From NCBI GenBank assembly GCA_947307375.1, contig CAMZIX010000051.1, positions 1-9,144 on the forward strand: a stretch of 9,144 nucleotides of DNA. Direction: 5' to 3'. Both the position numbers and the translations under genes were made by a program. How positions within the stretch are numbered: position 1 is the stretch's first letter; the number at the start of each line of letters is the position of its first letter. Below, one piece after another: positions 8,413 through 9,144 of this stretch. Under the pieces are notes generated by a model. The model ran no database searches and was not told where the DNA came from. It worked only from the letters and a program-made list of their open reading frames with translations. The DNA comes from an uncultured Clostridia bacterium (GTDB lineage Bacteria; Bacillota_A; Clostridia; Oscillospirales; Oscillospiraceae).

Positions 8413-9144
8413 TCTGCAGCAAAACCGGATATTCCGTCCACAGCGGCTCTTCCCACGGAGGAGCCGCTGCGGGTGTTTCCAGCCGTGTCTGGTTCGGCGG
8501 CAGCTATGTGGAGCGCTGGTCGGAGGACTACCGCCTCCTCATCAGCTACCGCGACCGGCAGCAGGTGGAGGCCGTCTTTGACGGCGAGCGCTGGCACCCC
8601 GCCGGCGGCGATCCCGCCATGTGCGAGCGCCTGCTGCGCGCATCGCCGGAGGATTTCCTGCTGCGCTATTTTCAGGCGGCGGCCGAGGCCTGGTTCGCCG
8701 CTCACAGCTGTCTGGACAGCGGTCTTCCGCTGTCCAGACTGTATGAGCGCTTTCCCGACGGCTGCGGCTGGCTCTGCGCCGCTGAGCTCTTCCGCCTGCT
8801 GATGGACGACTGCGGCATGAAGCAGGAGGAGGCGCTGCCGCTGGTGCTGCGCTGCTGCCCGGATTACGCGGTCTGCGAGAGCGAGCTGGAGCAGCTGCGT
8901 CCCCTCCAGCCCCGCAGCGCCTATCTCGCGCAGCTGCTGCGCGACGATCCCGACGGCATCCCCGCCGCCGTGCACGACGCCCGGCAGGCGGACTATCGCG
9001 CGATCCACGAGCGGCTTCAGAACCGGCTGAGCGAACTGCACAATATCATCTACCGGAAGAAGATCCCCGTCATCCTCTGCTATGAGGGCTGGGATGCGGC
9101 CGGCAAGGGAGGAAACATCCGCCGGGTGGCATATCCCCTGGATC
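8400..9144 (+). CDS. PPK2-family polyphosphate kinase/phosphotransferase, N-terminal part with an unrecognised leading region; 3' end outside window
   Basis: An open frame of 248 codons that runs off the right edge. The last 50 or so residues match the start of a PPK2 domain: a helical lead (YRAIHERLQNRLSELH), a beta strand KKIPVILCY and a Walker A loop EGWDAAGKGG (229-238, Lys236), then IRR and a PLD that would begin the usual LDPR motif. PPK2 enzymes move phosphate between polyphosphate and nucleotides (ADP, GDP or AMP); the EGWDAAGKGG form is frequent in polyphosphate:AMP phosphotransferases. Residues 1 to about 200 are not the usual short PPK2 lead, nor the first half of a two-domain PAP, since no earlier P-loop is present; I do not recognise them. 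They are rich in Trp, Cys and Arg and mostly helical-looking from about 80. The start is uncertain. The ATG at 8400 overlaps glgA by 13 bp but its nearest GGAGG is 19 nt away; GTG at 8508 is an alternative. Confidence 0.72.
   Translation, partial: MDAVICSKTGYSVHSGSSHGGAAAGVSSRVWFGGSYVERWSEDYRLLISYRDRQQVEAVFDGERWHPAGGDPAMCERLLRASPEDFLLRYFQAAAEAWFAAHSCLDSGLPLSRLYERFPDGCGWLCAAELFRLLMDDCGMKQEEALPLVLRCCPDYAVCESELEQLRPLQPRSAYLAQLLRDDPDGIPAAVHDARQADYRAIHERLQNRLSELHNIIYRKKIPVILCYEGWDAAGKGGNIRRVAYPLD
8441..8469 (+). other. GC-rich hairpin just after glgA, masking a GGAGGAG
   Basis: Arms CAGCGGCTCTTCC (8441-8453) and GGAGGAGCCGCTG (8457-8469) pair over 13 positions with one G-U and a CAC loop. It begins 29 nt after the glgA stop and is followed by CGGGTGTTTCC, a poor U tract, so it is at best a weak terminator or attenuator. 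If the next frame starts at 8400 it lies inside coding sequence. The Shine-Dalgarno-like GGAGGAG at 8457-8463 is in the right arm, but no in-frame start codon lies at a normal distance after it. Confidence 0.45.
8710..8739. repeat. Perfect 13-bp inverted repeat inside the PPK2 frame
   Basis: GTCTGGACAGCGG (8710-8722), loop TCTT, then the exact complement CCGCTGTCCAGAC (8727-8739). It codes for CLDSGLPLSRL-type residues in the frame. No T run follows, so it is not an ordinary intrinsic terminator. Its role is unknown. Confidence 0.8.

Noticed and set aside
8473..8802. GTG-started 109-codon + frame with GGAGGAG 9 nt upstream
   Set aside because: The spacing looks good, but the product is a Ser/Ala/Arg/Pro-rich out-of-frame translation typical of a shadow, and it overlaps the PPK2 frame entirely.
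8394..9041. 215-codon - strand frame opposite the PPK2 frame
   Set aside because: No motif and no RBS; the + strand frame ends in a PPK2 Walker A, which decides the strand.
8400..9144. Classic two-domain polyphosphate:AMP phosphotransferase
   Set aside because: The first half of such proteins carries a degenerate P-loop of the GVEGAGKG type; none is present before residue 229.

Overview
This window is GC-rich (most codons end in G or C) and densely coding. The proteins resemble those of high-GC Clostridia such as the gut Oscillospiraceae/Ruminococcaceae. That placement is an inference from protein style, operon layout and Firmicutes-type ribosome binding sites, not from a phylogeny. There are seven confident genes and an eighth cut by the right edge. 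I see no tRNA, rRNA, CRISPR array, insertion sequence or phage gene.

Region 1 (1-3603, + strand) is a tightly packed four-gene run: mtaB (left end cut off), a GtrA-family membrane protein, an MTA/SAH-nucleosidase-like enzyme, and a free-standing alanyl-tRNA editing protein. Junctions are a 4-bp overlap, a 1-bp gap and a 4-bp gap, so this is almost certainly one transcript. Two genes concern tRNA quality (ms2t6A37 modification and removal of mischarged amino acids from tRNA-Ala). The nucleosidase could clear the SAH and 5'-deoxyadenosine that MtaB produces. The run ends in a perfect 15-bp hairpin that also serves the convergent gene and contains the stop codon of the editing gene.

Region 2 (3629-4901, - strand) is a single gene for a membrane-anchored CapA-family (PGA_cap) metallophosphatase-like protein with a Pro-rich EPTP-repeat stalk. 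It has its own well-formed sigma-A-type promoter.

Region 3 (4949-9144, + strand) is a glycogen operon: a consensus-like promoter, glgB (branching enzyme), glgA (glycogen synthase, ATGA overlap), then an open frame running off the edge. The last frame ends in the Walker A region of a PPK2-type polyphosphate kinase, preceded by about 200 residues I do not recognise. If the frame is one gene, polyphosphate and glycogen metabolism are transcriptionally coupled here. No glgC, glgD or glgP lies inside the window.

Most of the window is conventional. The parts that deserve a second look are the PPK2 frame with its unknown N-terminal part and two strong inverted repeats, the shared terminator, and the composition of the first operon.
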